In this document: positions 1 through 10,270 of the stretch, one piece after another
Layout: every line of letters begins with the position of its first letter
Numbering within the stretch: the stretch's first letter is position 1
Assembly: GCA_963585895.1 (NCBI GenBank)
Contig: CAUZXS010004345.1
Coordinates: 1 to 64,000 of the forward strand
Length of the DNA: 64,000 nucleotides
From: Sepioteuthis lessoniana
Taxonomy: Eukaryota; Mollusca; Cephalopoda; Myopsida; Loliginidae
Reading direction: 5' to 3'
Made by a program: the position numbers and the translations under genes
The notes under the pieces: generated by a model
The model's input: only the letters and a program-made list of their open reading frames with translations
Told to the model about the DNA's origin: nothing
The model's database searches: none

Positions 1-87
1 GTAGCCACCTATTTTTCCACACATGTATATTGGGTACGTTTTTTTCCATTTTTCACTATTTATGTCTATGTTTTTAAAATTTATAGT

Positions 88-480
88 CTATAGTTTAAAT
101 TTTGTCCTGTGTGTACATCTAGCTATTAATTCACTTCTCTTATTTAGTAACTTATCAGGCAATTTATAAATCTTTATTTGTATTTTCTCTTCTAAGCACA
201 AATTGCATCTACCGTCAAAACTATTTGGAGTATTTGATTTTTTAAAAATAGACCATTCAATCTCAGGGGTTACCCCTTTGTTTTTTAAAAACCAGAATTG
301 CTTCGATATTGCCGTATGGTTTTTTAGGTGTTCGTGGGAGAATATAAATTTATGGTTAGAATATCTCTCCTTCAATTTCATGGAAGTGAAACCGATATAA
401 GTTTTTTTATCCGTAATATTTTCTTTTGGATAAATTATTGCTTGATATATTACATTATTTAAATTACATAGTCTATTCAT
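88..480 (-). pseudogene. GIY-YIG endonuclease domain of Penelope-like element
   Basis: The domain starts NNVIYQAIIY and has TYIGFTSMKLKERYSNHK, the YIG half-motif and catalytic Arg region of GIY-YIG nucleases. Later come AISKQFWFLKNK, CNLCLEEKIQI and LLNKRSELIARCTHRTKF, which are nearly universal in the Penelope nuclease. The canonical GIY is replaced by VIY, as is usual in this class. The frame is open from Cys-rich connector to natural stop, so only the upstream frameshifts inactivate it. Known role of the family: nicking target DNA for target-primed reverse transcription. Confidence 0.88.
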
Positions 481-499
481 AGGACAATTGTCTCGGGAT

Positions 500-703
500 T
501 TACAATTTTCTTTTTACACAGTTATTATTAGTATTATTTCTATTATTTATTTGATCCTGAAAATCTTTAGTTATATTTTTATTATGGCTATTAATTATTT
601 GAAAAATATTTTTCGTGCAAGAGTAAGTAATTTTTAACATTTTTCTTTTGAATATTTTATGCAGTTTATTTCCATGTTTAAAATGCTTATCTACTAGTTT
701 CAA
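500..703 (-). pseudogene. Penelope RT-to-endonuclease linker fragment
   Basis: This segment carries LVDKHFKHGNKLHKIFKRK and then KITYSC and INSHNKNI, which lie between RT and nuclease in Penelope-like proteins. It ends NNNCVKRKL followed by TAA. A one-base shift in the A-rich run near 505-515 joins it to a KENCKSRDNCPMNRLC reading that leads into the nuclease. That Cys-containing connector is also typical of the class. It is not an independent gene. Confidence 0.8.
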
Positions 704-734
704 AAAATATTTTCCTATATTTATATTAGCTAGC

Positions 735-1115
735 CTACAGAATGGGGGGGTTGAACCATATGATTTTCCTTTTTCTATTTTTACGCCTATTTTCCTTATT
801 TATTTCTTTAATATTATCATTAGGCATCTTCTCTTTGTTATTGGTAAAGTTTTCCTTATACCCGCTACTTTTTAATGCATCAATATACATTTTACCACCC
901 TTTCGCAATATTACCTCATTTGCTGATAGATTCCTTATTCTTAGATTAACAGCTTTTGGAACTTGTTTAATTATAGCTTTAGGGTGGTTAGAATTGATGT
1001 CAATATATGAAGGGGACTGATCCATTTTTATAAAAGGTTTATAGGTGTTGTTAGAAAGGTCTAGGGTCACATCCAGAAAATTGACTATCTTATTGTTTGA
1101 TGATAGTTTAATCAT
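735..1115 (-). pseudogene. Penelope-type reverse transcriptase, C-terminal (thumb) fragment
   Basis: The 126 residues open with VNFLDVTLDLSNNTYKPF and end with RKIIWFNPP, which are the conserved stretches after the catalytic palm in Penelope-type reverse transcriptases. SNHPKAIIKQVPKAVNLR in the middle is the other family hallmark. Catalytic aspartates would lie upstream and are not in the window. After WFNPP the frame meets a stop. A one-base shift at the run of C residues (745-751) restores a continuation reading ANINIGKYFLKLVDKHF, so the break is a frameshift, not a natural end. Confidence 0.85.
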
Positions 1116-1665
1116 TTAACTGTATGCAAACAAATAACTGAAATTTTATCGAATTTTCTATGTTAAATAGCAATACTGGAAAACATTTAACTATGTGCAA
1201 ACAAATGATTTATTGTAAATAGAATTATTCTTATTAGATTGAAATAAGTGAAAATATTTAACTCTGTGCAAAGAAAAAAAAAGGTCAGGCTCATTTAAAA
1301 ATGTTATCTAGAAGGTGTGTTTAGAAATCATATACTTAATATATATGTATAAAAAAGATTTGGCATTAAATAACCTTATGGTTGATATGCCATAAAAATT
1401 AAACCAAACATTCCCTAAAGTTACATATTAATATTAGATTGGAATATTTGATACCATATAACTGTGCAAAAAATTGCCATTATTATTATTATCAAATAAA
1501 AATGTATGATTTTAAGAATGAAAATATTGCAGTTGAATGTTGGAAATATAAATTGTGATGATTATAATCAAACTTTTACAAATGAATCAAATTTCAGCAT
1601 TAAATGACTCATAAAGAGTTGATGTGCCATTAAGCTAATAAACCAAACCAAACCAAACCAAAGAC
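1116..1665 (+). mobile_element. Composite retroposon pieces: array plus two tails
   Basis: Repeats of the form TTTAACTGTGTGCAAACAAA (1118-1280) lead to a GGCATTAAATAACC..GATATGCCATAAAA tail at 1361-1411. A second degraded array part and tail follow at 1440-1665, ending in four CCAAA units. The same array and tail recur at 40.1-40.8 kb and 45.3-46.1 kb. The head is missing here, so this copy is 5'-truncated where it joins the Penelope relic. Confidence 0.7.
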
Positions 1666-1756
1666 TGGGGAGTTGGTTGCCTAAGAAATGCAAGTTTCAT
1701 TATAAACAAGTGTCTCTGTAAAACAGCATTGTAAACAGCAATATTTTAATTTTAGA

Positions 1757-1950
1757 CTCAGTTTGGCTGAAAAGTTTTTAGACTGACCTAGATATTCTCA
1801 TGGAATGGGACCAAATGAGTTTTATTTTTCAACATAGTTCTCTTTACAGTTGACACATTTCTTCCATTAGTGTTGCAGTACTTGGATCCTATTCATCAAA
1901 AAAGTTATCAACAGCAGATATGACAACATCATCATATGAACTTATCAGTC
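1757..1950 (-). pseudogene. Mariner transposase C-terminal relic with one TIR
   Basis: Minus-strand translation gives a degraded mariner carboxyl end: an ALQ-type segment, then RNVSTVKRTMLKNKTHLVPF and a VSLKTFQPN end inside the terminal repeat. The plus strand starts GGCTGAAAAGTTTTTAGAC, which fits a mariner TIR. Catalytic blocks are absent and stops are present. It is an old fragment. Confidence 0.6.
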
Positions 1951-2619
1951 CACCCTCGTAGTTTGAAAATTAAATTCAAATTAAAAAGGACTCCTTAGTT
2001 ATTTTATGATTATCAAAAGCAATCTATTTGTCTTGTCACATTTACTGATTGCTAACCTATTGATTTTGAAAAGAGGATTATAATAGATTTAACTGATAGA
2101 CTTTGTTGCCTTCATATAAAATTGCTTTTATCATGAAAATCAGTAGATAAAGAAAATTAATGTATTTGAAATGTGAATTAGAAACTTTGTCTGTGTGTAG
2201 AAACTGTCTTAGTAAATAAACAGTTTAGAATGTTCAAAACTGCTCATCCCAAAATTAGCATTGATTTATTCAATTTGATTACACTGTCTCACATATAGAT
2301 CAATATTTGGGAATCATTGCTTTTAGTTTTGAAATATTAATGGCTGGGATCTTTTGATTTCTTTACTTGACACATTCTTGAATGCTTTCCCTAATGGCTC
2401 TTTCTTATCTTTCATTCCACTCCTACTCAAATTCTTTATCTCCAATTCTTTTCTTATTCTAATTCTATTCTTTACTCTGTTATTCTTTTAAATTCTTTTC
2501 CCCTTTTTTTCTCTTTTTTTCTCTCTTTCACAATATCCTTTCATTTTATATCTTTGATTCAACTTTCTTTTCTTTTATCCATTACTTGTTTTATTTCTCT
2601 TTCACTTTCTTGCCCTCTC
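1951..2619. other. No gene seen; pyrimidine-rich tract at its end
   Basis: AT-rich sequence without supported coding. From about 2380 to 2619 the plus strand is almost entirely pyrimidine (runs of TTCTTT and CTCTTT), directly abutting the first composite-retroposon head. Confidence 0.6.
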
Positions 2620-3415
2620 GGCTGGGGCTGTAGAATACACTGACTGCTTCTCTGCAGAGGGGTAAGTCCGCCCCCAGTGAGTGTCCTAGATAAGACACTA
2701 AACAATCTGATGGTGAGGTTCCAGTAATGCTGGAACTTTGGGGAATGCGGAGTACCCCTACATTGCCATTGCTCCCAGGTCCACTCTGGCCCAGAGTGGT
2801 TGCACCTGATAAAGGTCCTATCTATGGGTTAAATAGAACTATGGTTTCTTGAGTTTATTGTTTTTTGGATTTAAACTGCATATTTATGCTAAACTGAATT
2901 GTTTAAAATAGAACTGTTTTGACATCTGAACTGTGTACTTATGCTAGACTGAATTATCTGAAATAAAACTGTTTTGACATTAACTCAGTGTATTGCCTTG
3001 TTGGCTGGGGCTGTAGAATACACCGACTGCTTCTCTGCAGAGGAGTAAGACCCCCCCCTCACGGGTGTCCTGTATATGAGACTAAACAATCTGATGGTGA
3101 AATTCCAGTGATGCTGAGGCTTTGGGGAATGTGAAGCACCCCTACATTGCCATTGCTCCCAGGTCCAATCTGGCCTGGAATGGTAGCTCCTGATAGGGCC
3201 ATATCTATGGGTTAAATAGAACTAAACTGCATACTTATGCCAAACTGAATTGTTTGAATTAGAACTGTTTGACTGAACTGAATAGCTTGAAATAGAAATG
3301 TTTTTGACAATTAAACTGTGTACTTATGCTAAACTGAATTGTTTTAAATAGAACTGATTATTTGTTTAAAATTGAATTTGGCAAAGGTTAATATGCCATA
3401 AAACTTAAACAATCA
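2620..3415 (+). mobile_element. Composite retroposon, two tandem head units
   Basis: Two copies of the ~230-bp head (GGCTGGGGCTGTAGAATACA, then a CTGCAGAGG block and the CATTGCCATTGCTCCCAGGT block) start at 2620 and 3003, in the same orientation. Each is followed by short array units (ACTGTGTACTTATGCTA). Only the second ends with the TTAATATGCCATAAAA tail (3376-3415). The pair has head-array-head-array-tail order, which suggests insertion of one copy at the end of another or unequal exchange. Confidence 0.75.
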
Positions 3416-3547
3416 ACCATCTTTCACTTTCATTCTTCCTGATCTTTCCTGCTTTCACTTTCCCTTTTCAGCATTTTTTTTTTCAGTTATTTAAACTCAT
3501 TCTTTTTCTTTACTTCAACCTCATTCTATTCATTCTCTCTCATCTCT

Positions 3548-3550
<3 letters not shown>
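3416..3550. repeat. Pyrimidine-rich tract
   Basis: The plus strand is a run of TTTC, CTTT and CTCT mixtures from the retroposon tail to the TA microsatellite, similar to the tract upstream of the first head. Confidence 0.6.
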
Positions 3551-3589
<39 letters not shown>

Positions 3590-3590
3590 A
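3547..3590. repeat. (TA)18 flanked by TCCC and GGGA, perfect palindrome
   Basis: About 18 TA units are bounded by TCCC on the left and GGGA on the right, so the whole 44-bp stretch is self-complementary. Confidence 0.9.
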
Positions 3591-3670
3591 AAGAAAAAGT
3601 TAACATAGTTTACCACAACTTATGAAGCATTCAGTAATATTAAAATTTATTAGCTGTAGTTTCTATTAAC

Positions 3671-3713
3671 CACTGCATTATAATGTTTGCAGAGCAAACA
3701 TTATAATGCAGTG
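3671..3713. repeat. Perfect 20-bp inverted repeat, 3-base loop
   Basis: CACTGCATTATAATGTTTGC (3671-3690) and its exact complement (3694-3713) are separated by AGA. The surrounding 3591-3800 is AT-rich and has no gene. It could be a MITE remnant or a hairpin RNA locus. Confidence 0.9.
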
Positions 3714-3719
3714 ATAAAT

Positions 3720-4135
3720 TGTCTAATTAGACTTAGCTAAATTGTATTAATATTTAACACACAAAATTCAGTATTTGAAGACTCATAAATAAATATCATT
3801 GAAATAGGCCTCTTTTTCTTTCCTTTTTACCCTCCCCCAATGAAATTGAAAAGTTTTTTTTAACTTATTTGATAAAATCTATCTTTTTTATATATTTGTT
3901 AAAAAAAATAATGTGGTTCTTTCTATCAAAATACCTGAACCTCTGGAGCATAAGAAGTAGCAATTAGTGCCTTTTTTTGTAGAATGGTGAAGCTTATATT
4001 TATATACTCACACTTGCTGTAGTGCTGTATGATGGGTAAAAGGTCAAAATTTGGATTGCAGCTGATTTATGATAGAAGACATTTCCTTTGTATTGATGGT
4101 CTCCATCAGTTAAGTTATTCAAAGCTCTGTATGTG

Positions 4136-4176
<41 letters not shown>

Positions 4177-4660
4177 CTATTTTACAGTCTTAATCAGTAA
4201 AAAAGAATTTTACACTGAATAAGCAAGCGGTATTTGCTATGATAAAGAATAAATCCACTCTAATAGAAAATAAATTTACAAAGTACATTTTTTTATTGAT
4301 ATTGTTTCCCAAAAAATTCAGTTTTGTTGAGAAATATTTTTTAATTTAAGAAAGGGAAATTTAAGTGATTTATTGATGTAAACATCTTTGTTATAGTCCA
4401 GAGTGTTAAAAATAATAATGTGACATCATTATTTTACTTATCTTACTTTAAAATGTACCTCTAAACCTAGATAGTGATGTTTTATTAAAGGCAAATATTT
4501 TGGTAAGTCAAATAATAAAAAGATTGAGATTTAAATGAACCAATAGTAGTTTTGAAAGGTCATTAGAGGCATCTTTAGTTACATGGTTTTAGAAAGCCAG
4601 TACAATTTGAAGAGTTTTGACAAATAATAAACACTCTTGACTTAAATACATATTGATGTG
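3720..4660. other. Non-coding, with a TA/TG microsatellite
   Basis: AT-rich sequence without a supported gene. A (TA)n(TG)n microsatellite occupies about 4137-4176. If the exon at 4668 is real, this is intron sequence. I found no confident upstream exon. Confidence 0.5.
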
Positions 4661-4667
4661 TCTGCAG

Positions 4668-4820
4668 GTTAATGGAATCGATATTACCAAAGCAACAACT
4701 GATGAATTCTTTACTTTGACCATTTCCAATAAGTACAAAGATCCTAAAAAGTTGATTAAAATACATTATTCATTTGATGGTGATGATGCTCTGAGCAACA
4801 CTGGGCGATCTGCCATCTGA
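4668..4820 (+). CDS. Possible terminal coding exon with PDZ-like end
   Basis: An acceptor-like GATGTGTCTGCAG (ending 4667) is followed in phase 0 by 50 codons and TGA (4818-4820). The peptide begins VNGIDITKATTDEFF and goes on through LIKIHYSF. A VNG followed by a helix region and an I-K-I strand is the shape of the second half of a PDZ domain. The last residues are GRSAI, so the protein itself would end in a class-I PDZ-ligand form (S-x-hydrophobic). Codon composition is ordinary and there are no stops. The 3' UTR and poly(A) signal downstream support a last exon. I do not recognise the gene. A chance open frame cannot be excluded. Confidence 0.5.
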   Translation, partial: VNGIDITKATTDEFFTLTISNKYKDPKKLIKIHYSFDGDDALSNTGRSAI

Positions 4821-5063
4821 AGGGCTATAAAACTAGTAAATGCACAATTTTTGCATCCTTATAACAATGGTTCTGTGGAATTGGTATTGATTTTGGCCTG
4901 CTTCAGAGTCTCTCTAAACCACTGACCAGTCATTTCTGTAAGTAGCCTGCTCAAACCAACCCATTTCAAATGTCTAAACTTCTTCTTACTCTCACTGTCT
5001 AACAGATGACTGGATGATTTTCACACTCAATCCTTTTGCTGCTTTCAATTTTGCCAAAATTAA

Positions 5064-5069
5064 AATAAA
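5064..5069 (+). terminator. Poly(A) signal AATAAA after candidate last exon
   Basis: AATAAA lies 244 bases after the TGA of the candidate exon. It is followed by a T/G-rich stretch (TTGATTTGCTCTGTATTGG), as expected of a cleavage/polyadenylation site. Likely transcript end is about 5085-5095. Confidence 0.45.
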
Positions 5070-5577
5070 GTTGATTTGCTCTGTATTGGACTGATATTCC
5101 CCCTACTCACTTCAGTCTCTACTGAATAGAGAGCCTCTGTTGCATTCATGGATTTTCAAGGACTAACATTAGCATTTTTGTCTGTGTGGTGAATATGGAC
5201 AAAATTATTGCTTTATTATTATTATTTAAGCACTAAATTGGTTTTTTTCTTTCTCATTTTGTGTTCTTTAAACAAGATGATAAAACACTAATGATGAGCA
5301 AATTGTAAAAGGAATTATTTTGATTTCTTTTCACTGTTATGAAAATTTGATAATTGACAATAATAAAAATTGGTTCTGTTTTTCATGTATCTCAGTTTTA
5401 AAAAATGCTGGTGTGGTGATATCCTTACTGTTTTGTATTTATTTTGCTGCTTCTCTCTTTTTATCAAGCAAGTTGACCATCTGATTGATCTTCTAAATGC
5501 TTTCTTTCAAGCAGCATTGAATATATTTAACCAGATTTGCACATGCATAATTATAATAATGACTATCTCCTTTTATA

Positions 5578-6484
5578 CAAGGTGTAATCAAAAAATAGTG
5601 AGACTGAATCTTTGTGGGGTTATTTTTTTTTCATTTCAAAATTTAGATGAAGATCTATGCATGCTTTAGTAACTTATATAATTGAAGGATAATATCTAGG
5701 GATCTTATCTGTTGTTTAAACTGTTGTATGTATCAATTCTCAATACTTTTTGATCAGCACTTTTTGCCCCCCCCAAAAAAAAAAGGATTGTGCAAGTGCT
5801 GCACCCTCCATACTCATCACACCTAGCTCATTTTCAACCTTTTCTTCTTTTTGAAACTGAAAATTCTTCTCAACAGTTTTTGGTGAGACACAAAATTGTG
5901 CAAGTGTAATACCATCCATACTTATCACATCTAGTTCATTTTCAACCATTTTTCTTCAAAACTGAAAGTTCATCTTAAATATTTTTGGTGAAACATAGGA
6001 TTGTGAGAGAGTAGCACCATCCATGCTCACCACACGTAACTCATTTTCTACCTTTTCTTCTTTTTGAAACTGAAATTTCAACTCAGTTTTTGATGAAATT
6101 CAAGATTGTGCATCACCATCCGTACTCACTACACTTTGCTCATTTTTAACCTTTTCTTCTTTTCAAAACTGAAAATTCATCTCAACTGTTTTTGGCCAAA
6201 CACAGTACAAGTGCAGCACCCTCTATAATCACTAATCCTAACTTCATGTGACTTTTATTTTCTAAACTGGAAATTCATCTCAAGTATAAAAGATTTGAGG
6301 GTATAGAAGGCATTAACAGAAACTCAATTTCACACAAAATCAAGAGAAATTTCAGAGGTGCTTAAACTTTGAATGCCAAAAAGATTATTTTGAAAAAAAT
6401 AAATCAATAAAAAAGTTTTATTCATTGTTCTTTTCTTTCTTGGTAAATACAGTTTTTAACTTGCTTCTTTTTGATCACACCTAA
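5578..6484. mobile_element. 907-bp TIR element (mariner-type MITE) with internal tandem repeats
   Basis: The left end reads CAAGGTGTAATCAAAAAA and the right end, reversed, TTAGGTGTGATCAAAAAG. Both are flanked by TA (5576-5577 and 6485-6486), as in Tc1/mariner insertions. The interior has no transposase. It is largely filled by a ~107-bp tandem repeat. Mobilisation in trans by a mariner transposase is an inference from the ends. Confidence 0.75.
5745..6290. repeat. Five-copy ~107-bp tandem repeat
   Basis: The marker ATTGTG recurs at 5787, 5894, 6000 and 6104, with a fifth degraded unit near 6203. Each unit contains a CTCATTTTCAACCTTTTCTT block and a GAAACTGAAA block. Read on the minus strand, the first two units give one open frame with a 36-residue period (VENELxVxSMxGxxLAQ..). 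Later units shift frame. Old minisatellite; coding by chance is possible. Confidence 0.85.
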
Positions 6485-6486
6485 TA

Positions 6487-7280
6487 TATAACACAAACTT
6501 GTATTATTTTAGAGGAATGAGAAATTCCTTTTTTTATAATAAAACAAATCATTATTAATCTTTTATATACTGATTTTTCTAAGTACATGTATATGAAGCT
6601 TTTTGCAATGATCCACCTGATCTCACTAATGTTTCATTCTTTATGCTAACATGGTTTTTGCATTTGTATCTTTATTCCTCTTTGGTCTAAGTTTGATCAA
6701 GTTGCAACAATACTGCTGCAAATATGTTAAAATAACTTTCTATTTTTACTAGTACAATTTTTTAACCTCATATCTTATCGATTTTAAAAATGATTACTGG
6801 GATTTCTGTAGGTGCAAGTACTACATTTTGATCTTAAGCAGAAGTGCTTTCATTTTAGACAGAATCAACAAATACTATACTCCAATGATAAGCAGTAGTG
6901 CTGATCCTGGTGTAAATAATCTTATCTGAAATGGTAATCTTATAAACTATTAATGGTCAGTAGAATTTAATTATATTACTCCAGAAATAAAACTGATCAT
7001 CTAGCTTTTTAAATTTCTCCATTTTTTTTTTCAAAAATTATCTTATTTAATAAATTTTTCATATTGCTTTGGTCATGAAAATTGTTTTTCAGTCATTCTA
7101 CTTACAAAGTTTTTCTTTGAAAAATTATCTTTATTCATTTAAATTCACTGTTGCACCTAATTTTAAAAATTTCATCCTCTTCCTTCCAAGCTCTACAGAA
7201 TATATCTCATTTCTCCTCTCACAATCTTTAGTCATTCCACCTGTATTAATATTCCTTATCTATATTATAATGATTTGATT
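6487..7280. other. No gene seen
   Basis: AT-rich sequence with short T-rich runs. No supported coding, RNA or element boundary. Confidence 0.5.
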
Positions 7281-8120
7281 TTTGTTTGTATATTATCATA
7301 ACACAGCAAAAATGGCACGTTGCAGTGAGATTTTTGTTACATCAGTCATATTAAAATACTCAAATTCTTTCAGTCTCTTTGCTAATCTTTTTGGGATTGT
7401 CCCAAGTGCACCATCCACAATTGGTATTACCATCACCTTCATGTACCATAGTTTTTTTTTAGTTCTCTAGCTAGGTCTAGGTACTTATCTCGCTTTTCAC
7501 TTTTATTTTCACTTTGTGGTCTGCCCAGAGGGCAAAGTCTACTATTCAGCAGGTTCTCTTTTTACTTTTATTTTTTTGACTATCACTATGTCTGGTCATT
7601 TGACTGAGATTAGGTGATCCGTTTGTATCTCAAAATCCCAAATAAGTTAGTGTATCTCATTCACCTGGACAGATTTTGGATTGTGAATGTACCACTTGTT
7701 CGGATGGTCAAATTTGAATTTTTTGCACAATTACCACTGGATTACTTTCCCCAACCAGTTGTGTCTAGTCTTATATTCTTTTTGTGCTCATTTACTGCAT
7801 TCGCTTATGATATGATTGTTTCATTTCTATACCACACAACCTATACTTACTATTTTGTTGCATCTTATCTATTTTTGCTTTACATAGTTTGTCCTTATGG
7901 TGTTGTTTTGTGCTGCTATTAGAAGAGATCCAGTTTCTCTTTTAAGGTTTCCCTGTCTTTACCATGTCCAGGTCTTCAGTTGTTTTTCTTCCTATTTTTG
8001 TTTTCTAGTTATTGTTGTTTTGTAGAACCTTGTGTTGTTCGTATTGTTTCTGGTCACTCTGACCAATGTTTCTTTGCTCTTTTTATGTAGTCTTTGAGAT
8101 GTCATATAGAGGTATCAATG

Positions 8121-8465
8121 CTATTGTAAAAGGTGGTGAGTCTTCTTCATCCTCTTTTCTTGACACTTATAGTCTATTTTATCTCTCAGATATAAGGCCT
8201 TATGCATTTTCATGAGTTTTCTTGTTCTTTGATCCCTTTGTTGAAGTTTTTTCCTCATCCATTTAAAGAATGATCCCAAGTATCTTATGAGGGGCATAGC
8301 CCAGGTGTTTATCTCTTTAATTAAATTTTTGCTGTATAGTTTAATTCCAAGTAATTTTCTCATTTTCCTGAGGTATTCTTTTTGATTTTTTTTCTTTAAT
8401 TTCCACTTATTTGATGGTGTCCGCTTCCAATATTCCCAAGTATTTGTAAGTTTATTTTTCTCCAA
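8121..8465 (-). pseudogene. LINE post-RT (thumb/connector) fragment
   Basis: Contains YLRKMRKLLGIKLYSKNL, INTWAMPLIRYLGSFFKW and RKLMKMHKALYLR. These match the segment between the RT palm and the carboxyl end of LINE ORF2 proteins with an INTWA(V/L)PVIRY motif. It is open over 114 codons and then decays. Confidence 0.8.
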
Positions 8466-8577
8466 GCATTCTTATTTTTTCTTAATTTGGTAGTTCTATT
8501 CCTTCCATTATTGGCTGTTTTCTGATTTTCATTATTAGCATGGCAAATTTTCTATGCCAATTTCCATTCCTATATCT

Positions 8578-8793
8578 TTACTGTATATCCTCATGGCCTG
8601 TATTAGTGTTACCAGTTCTTTTTAATTTTTGGCAAACAGTTTGATATCGTCTATGTACATTAATTTGTTGATTTTTTTTTTCATGCGATTTATGAAGTTT
8701 ATATCCACCCGTGCATTTCTTAAGTATGTGATTGAGTGGCATCATCGATATTACAAATAGTAATGGTGATAGTACATCTCCCTGAATTTTCAC
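8578..8793 (-). pseudogene. LINE reverse transcriptase, QGDxLSPLLF and YIDD region
   Basis: The frame begins IQGDVLSPLLFVISMMPLNH, the block B motif of non-LTR reverse transcriptases. The catalytic block follows in a neighbouring frame: minus-strand codons around 8660-8631 read MYIDDIKLFA, so both YxDD aspartates are preserved in the DNA although the frame is broken. Confidence 0.85.
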
Positions 8794-8921
8794 CTCAACT
8801 TTTTCCTCCTGCTGTCAATTACACTCTCTAGTTTTCAATGGCATTCTCAATTAACTTTATGACTTAGTTGGATATCTTGTACATTTTGAGACAGTCTATT
8901 ATCCAGCTTTGTGGGACCATA

Positions 8922-9278
8922 TCATATGACTTTTTTGTAGTCAATCCCCACCATAGCTACATTTTTCCATCTTGTTATGCTGTCTTTGAGGATTTGTTGA
9001 TCTATGTATAGTAGATCTCCTATTCCTCTTGTTCCCTTGTGGCATCCTTTCTGTTCTTGTGGGAACAGTTTGGGATTTATTTCTGAATTGTAAATCTCCT
9101 CCCTGATTTGTACCATTAGTATTTTCCACATTATCCGTATACATGCTATGGGTCTGTTGTTGTTAGGGTCAAATTCCTTTTTGGGAGTCTTTTGAATCAG
9201 GGGAGAGGGTGTCTTTCCTTTGGTTATCCATTCAAGTATGTCTGTTTCTTCTAAGCATCTATTTATTTTAATAGCCAA
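8922..9278 (-). pseudogene. LINE reverse transcriptase, fingers/palm fragment
   Basis: The frame contains WITKGKTPSPLIQKTPKKE, DPNNNRPIACIRIMWKIL, FPQEQKGCHKGTRGIGDLLY and VAMVGIDYKKVI. These correspond to the fingers, the NYRPI block and the first palm aspartate block (A-x-x-D-Y-x-K-A) of non-LTR reverse transcriptases. The expected A(W/F)IDYKKAYD is degraded after IDYKK. The next block lies in another frame at 8793. Confidence 0.85.
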
Positions 9279-10270
9279 TCTGTCATGGATGGCTATGAAT
9301 GTTTTAAACCAGTATCCATGTATGCCATCATGGCCTGATGTTTTCTAATTTGGTACTTTTTTTTAATGTTTCTCTGAGTGAATCAAGGTGTATTTTTGCC
9401 TTAGGGCTTTCTTCAAGTCCTTGTAACTCTTTATCCATGTTGTTTATCCATTCAGTTTTTCTGTTAAGTTCTCTTTGTTCCCATATTTTGCTCTAAGATT
9501 ATTTTGTTTCCTCATCATCCAGTTATTTGTATGTCTTTGTGCATTTTCCCCCTAGTTGCTGGTAGAATTTTTTCTTTGTTTTGGAATGCCTTGTTTTGTA
9601 TGTACTGTTTTATCCTGTCTCTATATCTTTTTAGTCTTCCTTTTGCCAATATCTTATGATTTATTTCCTCATGTTGTATTGTTTGTTTTACTTGTGTTGC
9701 TTTTCTCTTTTCATCCCAACATATTCCAGCATTTTCCCTCTTATTATTTTTGTTGTTGTAGATTTCTTATCTATGTTTCCAGTCAAATATCTCATCTAGG
9801 TTTTGAGCTTCTGTTTTTGTTCTTTAGGGAAACACCGATTTTATCACAGACTAATTTTATTCCAGTCTTGGTTTCTTAGTGATGGTTATCTAATCTTTTC
9901 TGACATAATTCTCTTTATAATCTCTGTATTCATTTTTTTCTTGTGTTAGCCTTTGTTCTGTGTGGTTCATTTTGGTTAGAGGATTCTTGTTTTTCAGTAT
10001 TTGGTGTGTTGATTATTCCTTAGTCCGTTTTCTTTGTTGGTGTCTCTAATTTGTGTAGTTACTTAGGTTGTCATACTAAAAAAAAAAAAAAATGAACTGC
10101 CAACATTTGTAGGATGTCATTGGATCCCTTATGTTGGCTATCAGGGGAGCACCTGCCATTCATGATACCCAGACCTGTTGTGTTTTGATTTGTTGTTTTT
10201 ATCCTGGGTTGTATATTGTGGCTATACCAGACCCAGGGGTTATTTAAAATCTGTGCACTGGTGACCAAGT

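Larger units (their letters stand above)
1..1115 (-). mobile_element. Penelope-like element, 3' part (RT end, linker, GIY-YIG)
   Basis: Three minus-strand reading frames follow each other in the order expected of a Penelope-like retroelement: the end of the reverse transcriptase (1115-735), a linker (703-500) and a GIY-YIG endonuclease (480-88). The order, the WFNPP motif, the KHF/HGNKLHKIF linker and the nuclease are diagnostic of this class. The copy is dead: frames change at a C-run near 745-751 and an A-rich run near 505-515. It is cut 5' by unrelated repeat sequence beginning about 1116. Positions 1-87 are AT-rich 3' flank or UTR. Confidence 0.85.
7290..10270 (-). mobile_element. Non-LTR retrotransposon (LINE), decayed
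   Basis: Read on the minus strand from 10270 to 7290, the pieces are: an amino-terminal fragment (10268-10071), the start of the RT domain (SGHDGIHGYWF near 9350-9300), RT blocks at 9278-8922 and 8793-8578, a post-RT block (8465-8121), and a carboxyl end reading VIPIVDGALGTIPK near 7440-7400. The order and about 3 kb span fit one ORF2-like protein. Many stops and frameshifts show an old copy. The same carboxyl end recurs on the plus strand at 44.75-45.02 kb. Clade not assigned. Confidence 0.85.

Noticed and set aside
4575..4766. 63-codon minus-strand frame
   Set aside because: Antisense of the candidate last exon, which has the better supporting signals.
7614..7922. 102-codon plus-strand frame
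   Set aside because: Antisense of the LINE carboxyl region.
9556..9879. 107-codon plus-strand frame, hydrophobic
   Set aside because: Antisense of the minus-strand LINE.
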